Positions 56,566-64,000 of a stretch of 64,000 bases of DNA are shown here, piece after piece (position 1 is the stretch's first letter; every line of letters begins with the position of its first letter). The notes under the pieces were generated by a model. The model had not been told where the DNA came from, did not search any database, and worked only from the letters and a program-made list of their open reading frames with translations. Source of the stretch: Sphingomonas lacusdianchii (lineage in GTDB: Bacteria > Pseudomonadota > Alphaproteobacteria > Sphingomonadales > Sphingomonadaceae); the NCBI RefSeq assembly GCF_022664395.1, contig NZ_JAKRET010000002.1, forward strand, positions 310,001 to 374,000. Reading direction: 5' to 3'. Both the position numbers and the translations under genes were made by a program.

Positions 56566-57417
56566 TTACGCCGCTTCCTTGCGCCCCAGAAACTCGATCA
56601 ACTGCGCCAGTTCGGCCGGCAGATCACGCCGATGCGTCACGCGGTCGATCAGGCCGTGGTCGCGATAATATTCGCTGGTCTGGAAATCCTCCGGCAGCTT
56701 CTCGCGGATCGTGCTTTCGATCACGCGCCGTCCGGTGAACGCCAGCGTCGCCTTCGGCTCGGCGATCTGCACGTCGCCCAGCATCGCATAGGCCGCCATC
56801 ACCCCGCCCGAGGTCGGGTCGGTCAGCACCACCAGATAGGGCAGGCCGGCATCGTGCAGCATCTCGATCGCGACCGTCGTGCGCGGCATCTGCATCAGGC
56901 TGAGAATGCCCTCCTGCATCCGCGCGCCGCCGCTGGCGGTAAACACGATATAGGGCACGCCGCGCGCGATCGCGGCCTCGACTCCGGCAATGAACGCCTC
57001 GCCGACGAACTGGCCCATCGACCCGCCCATGAACGCGAAATTCTGCACGCCGATCACGCAACCCCGCCCGGCGATGGTGCCATAGGCGTTCTGATAGGCG
57101 TCCTGTTCGCCGGTATCGGTCCGCGCCGCCTTCAGCCGGTCGACATAGCGCTTGCTGTCGCGGAACTTCAGCGGGTCTTCGGCGACCTTCGGGTTCGGCA
57201 GGATCTCGACGCTGCCGTCATCGAACAGCTGCTGGAACCGCTCTTTCGGCCCGATGCGGCCATGATGGTCGCATTGCGGGCAGACGTGCAGATTCTCTTC
57301 CCACTCCTTGTTGAAGATCATCTGCCCGCACCCCTTGCACTTGTGCCAGAGATGGTCAGTCGTTTCCTTGCGCGCGACGAAGGGCAGGGCGTTGCGGACG
57401 CGGTTGAGCCAGCTCAT
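56566..57417 (-). CDS. accD: Acetyl-CoA carboxylase carboxyltransferase subunit beta
   Basis: Beta subunit of the carboxyltransferase that forms malonyl-CoA for fatty-acid synthesis. 283 aa with an N-terminal zinc finger at Cys27, Cys30, Cys46 and Cys49 (CKGC..CPQC), and the crotonase-like core FTASGGARMQEG, YLVVLTDPTSGGV and AFTGRRVIEST. The ATG at 57415-57417 overlaps the trpA stop by 4 bases. Confidence 0.95.
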   Translation of the reverse strand: MSWLNRVRNALPFVARKETTDHLWHKCKGCGQMIFNKEWEENLHVCPQCDHHGRIGPKERFQQLFDDGSVEILPNPKVAEDPLKFRDSKRYVDRLKAARTDTGEQDAYQNAYGTIAGRGCVIGVQNFAFMGGSMGQFVGEAFIAGVEAAIARGVPYIVFTASGGARMQEGILSLMQMPRTTVAIEMLHDAGLPYLVVLTDPTSGGVMAAYAMLGDVQIAEPKATLAFTGRRVIESTIREKLPEDFQTSEYYRDHGLIDRVTHRRDLPAELAQLIEFLGRKEAA

Positions 57418-58214
57418 GCGGGTTCCTTGCTCGCCGTCGCGATCGCCGCGGCGAGGCTTTCGATATAGGATTGGACGGGGGCGGCGGCGCGTTGCCCATG
57501 CTGCGCGACGATCTCGACGATCGCCGATCCGACGACGACGCCATCGGCGACGCGGGCGATATTGGCCGCCTGTTCGGGGGTGCGCACGCCGAAGCCGACC
57601 GCGATCGGCAGGTCGGTCGCGGCCTTCAATCGGGCGACGGCATCGTCGATCGACGCCTGCACCGCTTGCTGCTTGCCGGTGATCCCCGCGACCGAGACGT
57701 AATAGAGAAAGCCGCCGGCCCCCGCCAGCACGCGCGGCAGCCGGGCGGCGTCGGTCGTCGGCGTGGCCAGCCGGATCGCGGCGACATCCTGCGCGCGCAA
57801 CTGTTCGCCCAGGCTGTCGTCTTCCTCGGGCGGGATGTCGACGCAGATCACGCCATCGACTCCGGCGGCGGCGCAGCTCTGCGCGAACCAGTCGGCCCCG
57901 CGCCGGACCATGGGGTTGGCATAGCCCATCAGCACCAGCGGCACGTCGGGGTGGCGTTCGCGAAAGCCCGCTGCGATGCGCAGCACATCGGCGGTCCGCG
58001 TTCCCGCCGCCAGCGAACGGATGTTCGCCGACTGGATGGCGGGACCATCGGCCATCGGATCGGTGAACGGCATGCCTAGTTCGATCACGTCGGCTCCCCC
58101 CGCGACCAGCGCGTCGAGGATGGCAGGCGTGGCGTCGGGCGTCGGATCGCCGGCGGTGACGAAGCACACCAGCGCTGGACGGCCCTTCGCAAAGGCAGCG
58201 GCAAGGCGGTTCAA
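57414..58214 (-). CDS. trpA: Tryptophan synthase alpha chain, probable TTG start
   Basis: Cleaves indole-3-glycerol phosphate and passes indole to TrpB. 266 aa with catalytic Glu45 and Asp56 in ADVIELGMPFTDPMADGP and the glycerol-phosphate loop VGFGVRTPEQA. No ATG lies at the expected place. The best start is TTG at 58212-58214 (LNRLAAAFAKGRPALV), preceded by GGGGAGAGG from the flanking palindrome. An ATG at 58260-58262 would add 16 codons that come from the inserted repeat and DUF559 region (MPGAQPTCNSPEGERA), so it is not ancestral. It overlaps the DUF559 stop and accD start by 4 bases each. Confidence 0.93.
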   Translation of the reverse strand: MNRLAAAFAKGRPALVCFVTAGDPTPDATPAILDALVAGGADVIELGMPFTDPMADGPAIQSANIRSLAAGTRTADVLRIAAGFRERHPDVPLVLMGYANPMVRRGADWFAQSCAAAGVDGVICVDIPPEEDDSLGEQLRAQDVAAIRLATPTTDAARLPRVLAGAGGFLYYVSVAGITGKQQAVQASIDDAVARLKAATDLPIAVGFGVRTPEQAANIARVADGVVVGSAIVEIVAQHGQRAAAPVQSYIESLAAAIATASKEPA

Positions 58215-58651
58215 AGCCCTCTCCCCTTCAGGGGAGTTGCAGGTCGGTTGTGCCCCCGGCACAACCTCAACAGCGCGGGGCGCTGTTGACCTGCAACTGG
58301 TTGGGAGAGGGGATGAGTCACGATACTTTCCAACAAGCGCAACACGCCTTCCAAATTATGCATCACGTCAGCGTTAGCGAACCGCACTACCCGATAGCCG
58401 AGTTCGGTCAAATAGGCGCTGCGCGCTTCGCCATACTCGACGGTTTCGCCGTGCAAATGCCCGTCGACCTCGATCACCAGTCTCGGCACGTTACTGGCAA
58501 AGTCGGCGATAAACGGCCCGATCACCTTCTGCCGCCGAAACTTCACACCAGCGAACCGCTCAGCTCGCAACGCGAACCACAGTTTCTGCTCGGCAGGGGT
58601 AGGGGCTTTGCGCACGGCCTTCGCCCGTTCGATCAAACCAGCGTCGCGCAC
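58211..58651 (-). CDS. DUF559 domain protein (PD-(D/E)XK nuclease-like)
   Basis: A 146-aa protein with a DUF559 core similar to very-short-patch-repair endonucleases. The opening is PTPAEQKLWFALRAERFAGVK, with FRRQKVIGPFIADF (Asp50), LVIEVDG (Glu61 and Asp63, the likely metal site) and GYRVVRFANADVMHNLEGV. The function of the family is unproven. GTG 58651 is the start, with a GGGAGAGGGGCA ribosome site from the right-hand palindrome. The last 15 or so codons are read from the left-hand repeat. The gene separates trpB from trpA, genes that usually adjoin, so it appears inserted. Confidence 0.8.
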   Translation of the reverse strand: MRDAGLIERAKAVRKAPTPAEQKLWFALRAERFAGVKFRRQKVIGPFIADFASNVPRLVIEVDGHLHGETVEYGEARSAYLTELGYRVVRFANADVMHNLEGVLRLLESIVTHPLSQPVAGQQRPALLRLCRGHNRPATPLKGRGL

Positions 58652-58690
58652 TGCCCCTCTCCCAACCCTCTCCCCTGAAGGGGAGAGGGC
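58216..58690 (-). mobile_element. Putative DUF559-bearing element bounded by inverted palindromes
   Basis: A 475-base segment whose ends are inverted copies: GCCCTCTCCCCTTCAGGGGA at the left (58216-58235) and TCCCCTGAAGGGGAGAGGGC at the right (58671-58690). Each end is itself a hairpin. The left end continues to TGGGAGAGGGGATG at 58302-58315, giving a whole family C unit like the solo copy at 17651-17733. It abuts the trpB stop on one side and the trpA start on the other. No target duplication is evident, and mobility is inferred. Confidence 0.5.
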
Positions 58691-59920
58691 TTAAATCGAA
58701 ACCCCCAGCGCGCTCGCGACGGTGAAGATATCCTTGTCCCCGCGGCCGCACAGGTTGGCGAGGATGATCTGGTCGATCCGCATGGTCTTCGCCCGCCGCG
58801 CCACTGCCGCAATGGCATGGGCAGGTTCCAGCGCCGGAATAATCCCCTCGGTCCGGCACAGCATCTGGAACGCGTCGAGCGCATCGACATCGGTCGCGCT
58901 GTCATATTCGACCCGGCCGATATCGCGCAGCCATGCATGTTCCGGCCCGATCCCGGGATAGTCGAGCCCCGCCGAGATCGAATGCCCCTCGGCGATCTGC
59001 CCGTCCTCGTCCTGCAACAAATAGGTCTTGTTGCCATGCAGGATGCCGGGGAACCCGCCGGCCAGCGACGCGGCATGGTCCTTGTCCAGCCCATGGCCCG
59101 CCGCCTCGACGCCCAGCATCGCCACGTCGGGATCGTCGAGGAACGGGTGGAACAGCCCGATCGCGTTCGATCCGCCACCGATCGCCGCGACCAGCAGGTC
59201 GGGCAGGCGGCTAGTTCGCTCCAGCATCTGCGCGCGCGCCTCGCGGCCGATGATGCTCTGGAAATCGCGGACCAGCTCCGGGTACGGATGCGGCCCGGCG
59301 GCGGTGCCGATGATGTAGAAGGTGTCGTGGACGTTCGCGACCCAGTCGCGCAGGCCTTCGTTCATCGCATCCGACAGCGTCGCCGCGCCACTGGTCACCG
59401 GCCGCACCTCGGCCCCCAGCAGCTTCATGCGGAACACGTTCGGCTGCTGCCGCTCGACGTCCTTGGCACCCATATAGATGACGCAGGGCAGGCCGAAGCG
59501 CGCGCAGACGGCGGCGGTCGCCACGCCATGCTGGCCGGCGCCCGTCTCGGCGATGATCCGCGTCTTGCCCATGCGGATCGCCAGCAGGATCTGGCCGATG
59601 CAATTGTTGATCTTGTGCGCGCCGGTATGGTTCAGCTCGTCGCGCTTGAACCACACCTGTGCGCCCATGCCCGGCTCGGCCGAGGCGCGCAGCGTCTCTG
59701 ACAGCCGTTCGGCATGATAGAGAGGGCTGGGCCGCCCGACATAATGCGTCATCAGGTCGTCGAACTGCGCGGCAAAGGCGGGATCGGCCTTCGCCGCCTT
59801 ATATTCGCGGTCGAGGTCGAGGATCAGCGGCATCAGCGTCTCGGCGACATAGCGGCCGCCAAAGGCACCGAAATGACCACGATCGTCGGGCTGGGCGCGA
59901 TAGCTGTTGGGAGCGTTCAT
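58691..59920 (-). CDS. trpB: Tryptophan synthase beta chain
   Basis: PLP enzyme that joins indole and serine to form tryptophan. 409 aa with [14 protein letters not shown] at the start, PLP-binding Lys103 in [20 protein letters not shown] and the phosphate-binding GGGSNAIG. The stop is TAA at 58691-58693, directly against the palindrome that bounds the DUF559 gene. It is 40 bases downstream of trpF. Confidence 0.96.
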   Translation of the reverse strand: MNAPNSYRAQPDDRGHFGAFGGRYVAETLMPLILDLDREYKAAKADPAFAAQFDDLMTHYVGRPSPLYHAERLSETLRASAEPGMGAQVWFKRDELNHTGAHKINNCIGQILLAIRMGKTRIIAETGAGQHGVATAAVCARFGLPCVIYMGAKDVERQQPNVFRMKLLGAEVRPVTSGAATLSDAMNEGLRDWVANVHDTFYIIGTAAGPHPYPELVRDFQSIIGREARAQMLERTSRLPDLLVAAIGGGSNAIGLFHPFLDDPDVAMLGVEAAGHGLDKDHAASLAGGFPGILHGNKTYLLQDEDGQIAEGHSISAGLDYPGIGPEHAWLRDIGRVEYDSATDVDALDAFQMLCRTEGIIPALEPAHAIAAVARRAKTMRIDQIILANLCGRGDKDIFTVASALGVSI

Positions 59921-59960
59921 AGGGTCGCTCGTTACGCCCGGCGGCGGGCGCTGTCGAGTA

Positions 59961-60596
59961 TCAGCCGCTGGTCACGCTGCGTACGAACGCGGCGATGCGC
60001 CCGGCGTCCTTGACCCCCGGCGCGCTTTCCACGCCCGACGACACATCGACCAGCGGCACGCGCGTCACCCGGATCGCCTCGGCGACGTTGCCGGCATCGA
60101 GCCCGCCCGACAAGGCCCAGGGCAGCGGATGGACGAAGCCGTCGAGCAGCCCCCAGTCGAACCGCAGCCCCATGCCGCCCGGCAGTGCCGCGCCGGGCGG
60201 GGTCTTGGCATCGTACAGCACCCGGTCTGCCGCCCCGACCAGCGTCCGCGCGCCGTCCAGATCGGCCCGCGTCTTGACCGCGACCGCGCCCCAGACGTCC
60301 TTGCCGGTCCGCGCCCGGATCGCGGCGATCCGATCGGGCGCGGTCTTGTGGAGCTGGATCGCGTCCAGCCGGGCGGCGGCCAACGCCGCATCGAGCAGCG
60401 CGTCGTCGGGATCGACGAACACGCCGACCTTCGCGACCTGTCCCGGCACCTGCCGCGCCAGCCCCGCCGCCGCATCGAACGCCAGATTGCGGGGGGAGGG
60501 GGCGAAGAAGACGAAACCGACATGGCTCGCCCCGGCGGTCAGTGCGGCGGCCAGCGTTTCGGGCGTCGACAGGCCGCAAATCTTGATGAGGGTCAT
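59961..60596 (-). CDS. trpF: Phosphoribosylanthranilate isomerase
   Basis: TIM-barrel isomerase that converts PRA to CdRP in tryptophan synthesis. 211 aa with the catalytic Cys7 in [39 protein letters not shown] and [15 protein letters not shown] near the C-terminus. First gene of the trpF-trpB-trpA-accD-folC series. Start is ATG at 60594-60596. Confidence 0.95.
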   Translation of the reverse strand: MTLIKICGLSTPETLAAALTAGASHVGFVFFAPSPRNLAFDAAAGLARQVPGQVAKVGVFVDPDDALLDAALAAARLDAIQLHKTAPDRIAAIRARTGKDVWGAVAVKTRADLDGARTLVGAADRVLYDAKTPPGAALPGGMGLRFDWGLLDGFVHPLPWALSGGLDAGNVAEAIRVTRVPLVDVSSGVESAPGVKDAGRIAAFVRSVTSG

Positions 60597-60773
60597 GGCT
60601 CGCGGCTTAGCGGGCGGGGCGGCGCGGCGATAGGGCGTCGACCCCTGGAAAAATGCGCATGCTATGTCCGCACTACGCGATTGCCGACAATCGATCTCGA
60701 ATTGCTATGTCGCGGTAAGTAGCTGGAATGGCACGGCCGCAACGGCGACCGGGTCCATCGAAGGCAATGGTAT

Positions 60774-61034
60774 ATGGAATCTGCAACGCAATCGGATATC
60801 GCGGAACCCGACCTGTTCTATGTCGGGCAGGACTGTGCCGGGCACTGGCTGGTTCAGGACCGGCATCGGCGACTGGAGGGACGTTTCGTCTCGTTTTCGG
60901 CGGCGTTGCGCTTCGCGGAGGCGGAGCGGCAAAGCTATCATGCCGGCATCGAACTGGCGACGGTCCCGATGATCCCGATCATTCCGTTCGGACCGGTTGC
61001 GGGCGAACCGCGGGAGGCAGCGCATGGCGCGTAA
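60774..61034 (+). CDS. Small hypothetical protein (first of a three-gene cassette)
   Basis: An 86-aa soluble protein: FYVGQDCAGHWLVQDRHRRL with GRFVSFSAALRFAEAERQSY forms a compact two-part unit reminiscent of DUF2188-like small proteins, then a Pro/Ile-rich tail. I cannot name the family with confidence. It is divergent from trpF, and its end overlaps the start of the methyltransferase-like gene by 11 bases, so they are coupled. Confidence 0.6.
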   Translation: MESATQSDIAEPDLFYVGQDCAGHWLVQDRHRRLEGRFVSFSAALRFAEAERQSYHAGIELATVPMIPIIPFGPVAGEPREAAHGA

Positions 61035-61443
61035 CATCGCCCTCCGCGATCCGCGTTGGGATGCGATCGCCGCCACCTTGTCGGGATTGCGCCAGCGCCG
61101 CCGCCGGGCGGTGCGGATCGTCGATGCCGATTGCGGGTGCGGAACCCTGCTGCTCGCGGTATTGACCCATGCCCGCGCGCTCGGTTTCACAGCAATCGAA
61201 GGCCGGGGCCTCGACCGGTCGCCGGTGCGGATCGGGCGTGCGCGGCGTGCCGCGACGCGGCTGTGCGATCCGGCGATCGGCGTGACGTTCGATGCGGGCG
61301 ACGCGCTCGGCGCGCTGGTCGACGAAGTCGACGCGCCGGCCGATATCCTGCTGTGTCACACCGCCGTTCCGGGATCGATCATGGCGGCGGCCGGGGACGT
61401 CGTGATCGACGATCCGATCCCGTCCGGGCAGGGGGCGGAATGA
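61024..61443 (+). CDS. SAM-methyltransferase-like protein (short)
   Basis: A 139-aa protein with a Rossmann-like start: RAVRIVDADCGCGTLLLAVLTHA reads as a class I motif I (DxxCGxG), followed by GRGLDRSPVRIGRARRAAT (motif II-like) and FDAGDALGALVDEVDAPADILLCH (motif III-IV-like). It lacks the C-terminal half of normal methyltransferases, so activity is doubtful. Second gene of the cassette, coupled on both sides (ATGA overlap with the next). Confidence 0.65.
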   Translation: MARNIALRDPRWDAIAATLSGLRQRRRRAVRIVDADCGCGTLLLAVLTHARALGFTAIEGRGLDRSPVRIGRARRAATRLCDPAIGVTFDAGDALGALVDEVDAPADILLCHTAVPGSIMAAAGDVVIDDPIPSGQGAE

Positions 61444-61688
61444 TGCGTCGTCGCGATCTATGCTGGCGCGCCGCGGGCATGGTGCTGATCGTCAACGCCT
61501 GTGCGGTCGCGGTCCTGGCTTATGGGTCGGCGTCGGCCCTGTTCGCCCTGCCGGCGGCACTCGCCGGCCTGACGCTGGCGGTACAGGGCAAGCGGGTGAT
61601 GCAGGCGATCCGGGCCACCCGTCACGGGCATGCCGATACCGCCGCTGCCATCCATCTCGGCCGGCGGCGGCACGGTCGATCCGGTTAA
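61440..61688 (+). CDS. Small membrane protein (third gene of the cassette)
   Basis: An 82-aa protein with two hydrophobic segments (AAGMVLIVNACAVAVLAYG and ALFALPAALAGLTLAV) and a basic, His/Arg-rich tail. Starts at ATG 61440 or 61443, overlapping the previous stop. It ends 4 bases before the convergent pyrF stop. No family recognised. Confidence 0.6.
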   Translation: MMRRRDLCWRAAGMVLIVNACAVAVLAYGSASALFALPAALAGLTLAVQGKRVMQAIRATRHGHADTAAAIHLGRRRHGRSG

Positions 61689-61692
61689 TGGC

Positions 61693-62370
61693 CTATAGCG
61701 TAGCCTCGATCGCGCGAGCCGCCTGATCGGGGTTTTCCGCCTGGGTGATCGGCCGTCCGATCACCAGCACCGACGCGCCGCCGTCCAGCGCGGCGCGCGG
61801 GGTCACCACCCGCTTCTGGTCGCCGACGGGGCCGTCCGCCGGCCGCACGCCCGGCACGACGAAGAACCCCTGCGGCCACGCCTTCTTCGCCGCCGCGACC
61901 TCGGCCCCCGAACATACCACGCCGTCGATGCCGGCGCTCTTCGCCAATTCGGTCAGCCGCACCACCTGCTCGTGCGGATCGGGGGCAAGGCCGATCGACG
62001 ACAGGTCATGCGCGTCGAGGCTGGTCAGCATCGTCACCGCCACCACCTTGGTCCCGACCGGCGCTGCCGCTTTCGCATCCTCCAGCATCGCTCGGCCCCC
62101 GGCGGCGTGGACGGTCAGGATGGCGGGGTCGAGCGGCCCCAGCGCCTGGATCGCCTTTGCCACCGTGTTCGGAATGTCGTGAAATTTTAGGTCGAGAAAG
62201 ATCGGCAGCCCCAGATCGGCCATCGTCCGCACCCCCGCGCGGCCATTGGCCATGAAGAATTCGAGGCCGAGCTTCAGCCCGCCGACATGGCCACGCACCG
62301 CCTGCGCCAGCGTCTTCGCCCGGTCCAGATCGGGGGTGTCGATCGCGACATAGATGGGCGAACGGCTCAT
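61693..62370 (-). CDS. pyrF: Orotidine 5'-phosphate decarboxylase
   Basis: Last step of UMP synthesis. 225 aa TIM barrel with active-site DLKFHDIPNT (Lys62) and the C-terminal VVPGVRP and GRPIT phosphate loops. ATG 62368-62370 overlaps the upstream lapA stop by 4 bases. In the same direction, trpF lies beyond the three-gene cassette. Confidence 0.95.
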   Translation of the reverse strand: MSRSPIYVAIDTPDLDRAKTLAQAVRGHVGGLKLGLEFFMANGRAGVRTMADLGLPIFLDLKFHDIPNTVAKAIQALGPLDPAILTVHAAGGRAMLEDAKAAAPVGTKVVAVTMLTSLDAHDLSSIGLAPDPHEQVVRLTELAKSAGIDGVVCSGAEVAAAKKAWPQGFFVVPGVRPADGPVGDQKRVVTPRAALDGGASVLVIGRPITQAENPDQAARAIEATL

Positions 62371-62681
62371 AGCGTGGCTCCCGGATTCGTCGTGGGTATC
62401 GCCTCGGCGGCGATGACCGGCGCCGTATCCGCCCGGTGCAGATCGGCAAGCGTCCGGTCGGTCGCCGCGATCCGCTGCCGCAGCCGCCAGCGGGTCAGGT
62501 GCAGCGCGACGAAGGTCGGCAGGAACCCGGCCAGAAAGGTCACGAGCAGCAGCAGCGGCAGGTTCACATCGGCATAGAGCGTGCCCCACAGCTTCAACGG
62601 CACCATCGTCATGTTGTTGAGTGCAAAGGCGACCATCACCCCCACCAGCAATGCCCAGAACAGGGTTTTCAGGAACTGCAT
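62367..62681 (-). CDS. lapA: LapA-family (DUF1049) inner-membrane protein
   Basis: A 104-aa protein with two N-terminal helices (TLFWALLVGVMVAFALNN and LPLLLLVTFLAGFLPTFVAL) and the LapA-type spacing NMTMVPLKLWG between them, then a helical basic stretch and a disordered tail. E. coli LapA is involved in lipopolysaccharide assembly and FtsH-mediated control of LpxC. Coupled to pyrF. Confidence 0.82.
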   Translation of the reverse strand: MQFLKTLFWALLVGVMVAFALNNMTMVPLKLWGTLYADVNLPLLLLVTFLAGFLPTFVALHLTRWRLRQRIAATDRTLADLHRADTAPVIAAEAIPTTNPGATL

Positions 62682-62756
62682 CGCTCAGGGAGCCTTCGTC
62701 GTTGTCGTCCGCCCTTCCTTACGCCCGTCGCGGCGGCTTTTCCAATAGGCGAAGGG

Positions 62757-64000
62757 TCAGCCGATTTCGGCGCGGAGTTCGTCGAACAGCGGCTGGATCG
62801 CCTGCAACCGCGGCTGTTCCTCGTCGAGGATCGCTGTGAATGCGGCCCGCTTGTGCCGGGTGATCCAGCCGGGCGGCAGGCGGACTTCGGGCGGCAGGGT
62901 CGACAGCGCGATGTCGATCATCCGCTCGGCCCCGTGCAGCCGCCCCCACAGATAGTCGTTCTCGCGATAGGACCGGCTGAAGAACGCACCGAAGTTGTTA
63001 AAGCGTATCCCTTTCAGCGTCGCCTCCGCGCCGCCCGCCCGGATCGAAGGCGCGTCGTCGGGCGCGATCCGGTCGACCCGCACCGGATCGAATTCGTCCA
63101 GCCCTTCGCCGCCCAGCAGCGGCAGCGTGGCGATGTCGAAGAAGGGAAAGCCGAGATAGGCAAGCAGGATCGGCCGCCGGATATCGCGCGAGGTGGCGGA
63201 CAGCGCCTCCGACATGCGCGCATCGGTCTGCGCGTCGAGCGTCGCGAGGTCCATCGCGTCGGCCATCGCCGTCAGCAGGTCGGCGGGATCGGCGCGCTTG
63301 TCCGCCGCCAGCGTCCGCACCGCGGCGAAATGGTCGGCATTCTCGCACGCCAGATAGGGCGTCAGGCTGGCGAAGATCGCCTCGCGCACCGGCGCCAATG
63401 CCGCCGCGTCCTGTTCGGGCTCCATCGCCGAAATCGTCCGCACCAGCAGCCGCAACCGCCGGATGCGAAAGGCGAGATCGTGCGCGCGCAGAAACGCGAC
63501 CGCCTCCGCCGACGCGCCGTCGCCATCGAACCGGACGCCACCGCGTTCCGCGACGACCCCGGCGAAGCCGTCGCGCAACCGCCGTATCCGGTCGGGCGAG
63601 GCATCGTCCGCCAGTGTCGCGACGCGTTCGGCCAGTCGGTCCAGCACCTGATCGACCTTGAGCAGTCCATAAGCGGCATGGCCATATCCGGCGCGCTTGA
63701 CCGCCTGCGCCTGCGCCCGCTGTCGCCAGCCGGCCAGCCGCGCCGGCGTCGGCCAGTCGAGGAACAGCGTATAGCCGAACAGCTGTTCGACCTCCGCCTC
63801 CACGCCGCCGCGCAGTTGCTCGACGATCGCCAGCATCCGTTCGATCCGTTCCGACCTTCGCTGGATCGCGTCCAGATTGTCGCGGATCGGCTGTTTGCGC
63901 GGCAGTTCGGACAGCGCGCCGAGAATCGTCTGGAAAAAGCCGGGGGGACCGTCATGCGCGGTGCCAATGCCGAATTTGTGGTTGGGGGCGGGGTCGAGAT
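62757..64000 (-). CDS. Patatin-like protein, DUF3376 part (N-terminus beyond window)
   Basis: Only the C-terminal portion is here, at least 414 codons, entering from the right edge. It is largely helical, with LGFPFFDIATLPLLGGEGLDEFDPVRVDRIAPDD then FGAFFSRSYRENDYLWGRLHGAERMID, which matches the DUF3376 region found after patatin phospholipase domains. The catalytic part (GXSXG, DGG) would lie outside the window, so lipase activity cannot be confirmed here. Confidence 0.78.
   Translation of the reverse strand, partial: LDPAPNHKFGIGTAHDGPPGFFQTILGALSELPRKQPIRDNLDAIQRRSERIERMLAIVEQLRGGVEAEVEQLFGYTLFLDWPTPARLAGWRQRAQAQAVKRAGYGHAAYGLLKVDQVLDRLAERVATLADDASPDRIRRLRDGFAGVVAERGGVRFDGDGASAEAVAFLRAHDLAFRIRRLRLLVRTISAMEPEQDAAALAPVREAIFASLTPYLACENADHFAAVRTLAADKRADPADLLTAMADAMDLATLDAQTDARMSEALSATSRDIRRPILLAYLGFPFFDIATLPLLGGEGLDEFDPVRVDRIAPDDAPSIRAGGAEATLKGIRFNNFGAFFSRSYRENDYLWGRLHGAERMIDIALSTLPPEVRLPPGWITRHKRAAFTAILDEEQPRLQAIQPLFDELRAEIG

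Overview
This is a high-GC chromosomal window from an alphaproteobacterium, most likely a sphingomonad (Sphingomonas or a close relative). The clues are a CckA cell-cycle hybrid kinase, HWE/HisKA_2-type kinases with single-domain receivers, a UrcA-family protein, the gene order pyrF / trpF-trpB-trpA-accD-folC, and several families of extragenic palindromic repeats. This placement is inferred from gene content alone. Almost all of the window is ordinary chromosomal backbone.

Layout. 1-10.5 kb: M28 peptidase (cut by the window edge), ettA with a GAF/HisKA_2 kinase, a NYN/LOTUS protein, DoxX, a YbaL-type cation:proton antiporter, greB and a soluble lytic transglycosylase. 10.5-27 kb: dapA, a PAS/GAF hybrid kinase, smpB, a DUF2062 protein, an M13 metallopeptidase, cckA, a single-domain receiver, an MFS transporter, a MASE1-PAS-GGDEF cyclase, a STAS/SpoIIAA-like protein, recA and a glutathione S-transferase. 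27.3-36.4 kb: the accessory region. It holds a very large type V autotransporter (about 2,580 codons) that contains two nearly identical 1.88-kb direct repeats and is broken by one extra C in a homopolymer. Next come an AT-rich stretch, a decayed IS1182-like transposase and a tRNA-Arg(TCT) gene whose 3' end faces this region. 36.4-54.9 kb: queuosine-precursor transporter, purS-purQ, two bacterial PH-domain membrane proteins, a SleB hydrolase, cysK-MFS, an alpha/beta hydrolase, uvrD/pcrA, a UrcA protein, an MHS-type MFS, a second GGDEF protein, rsmD-rluB, a receiver and an AmpG-like permease. 54.9-64 kb: the minus-strand folC-accD-trpA-[DUF559]-trpB-trpF block, a three-gene plus-strand cassette, pyrF-lapA, and a patatin-like protein running off the right edge.

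The genes fall into housekeeping (translation: ettA, smpB, rsmD, rluB; repair: recA, uvrD; biosynthesis: dapA, cysK, purS/Q, trp, pyrF, accD, folC), cell-wall turnover (lytic transglycosylase, SleB hydrolase, AmpG-like permease) and a dense set of signalling genes (three histidine kinases, two stand-alone receivers, two diguanylate cyclases).

The most unusual items are: (1) the autotransporter, whose internal repeats are offset by exactly 665 codons and whose frame is lost at a C7 tract that is C6 in the sister repeat; (2) a DUF559 nuclease-like gene bounded by inverted palindromes and lodged between trpB and trpA, where the palindromes appear to supply ribosome-binding sites; and (3) a three-gene cassette with a SAM-methyltransferase-like protein between pyrF and trpF. 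At least three other extragenic repeat families recur or stand alone in the window.
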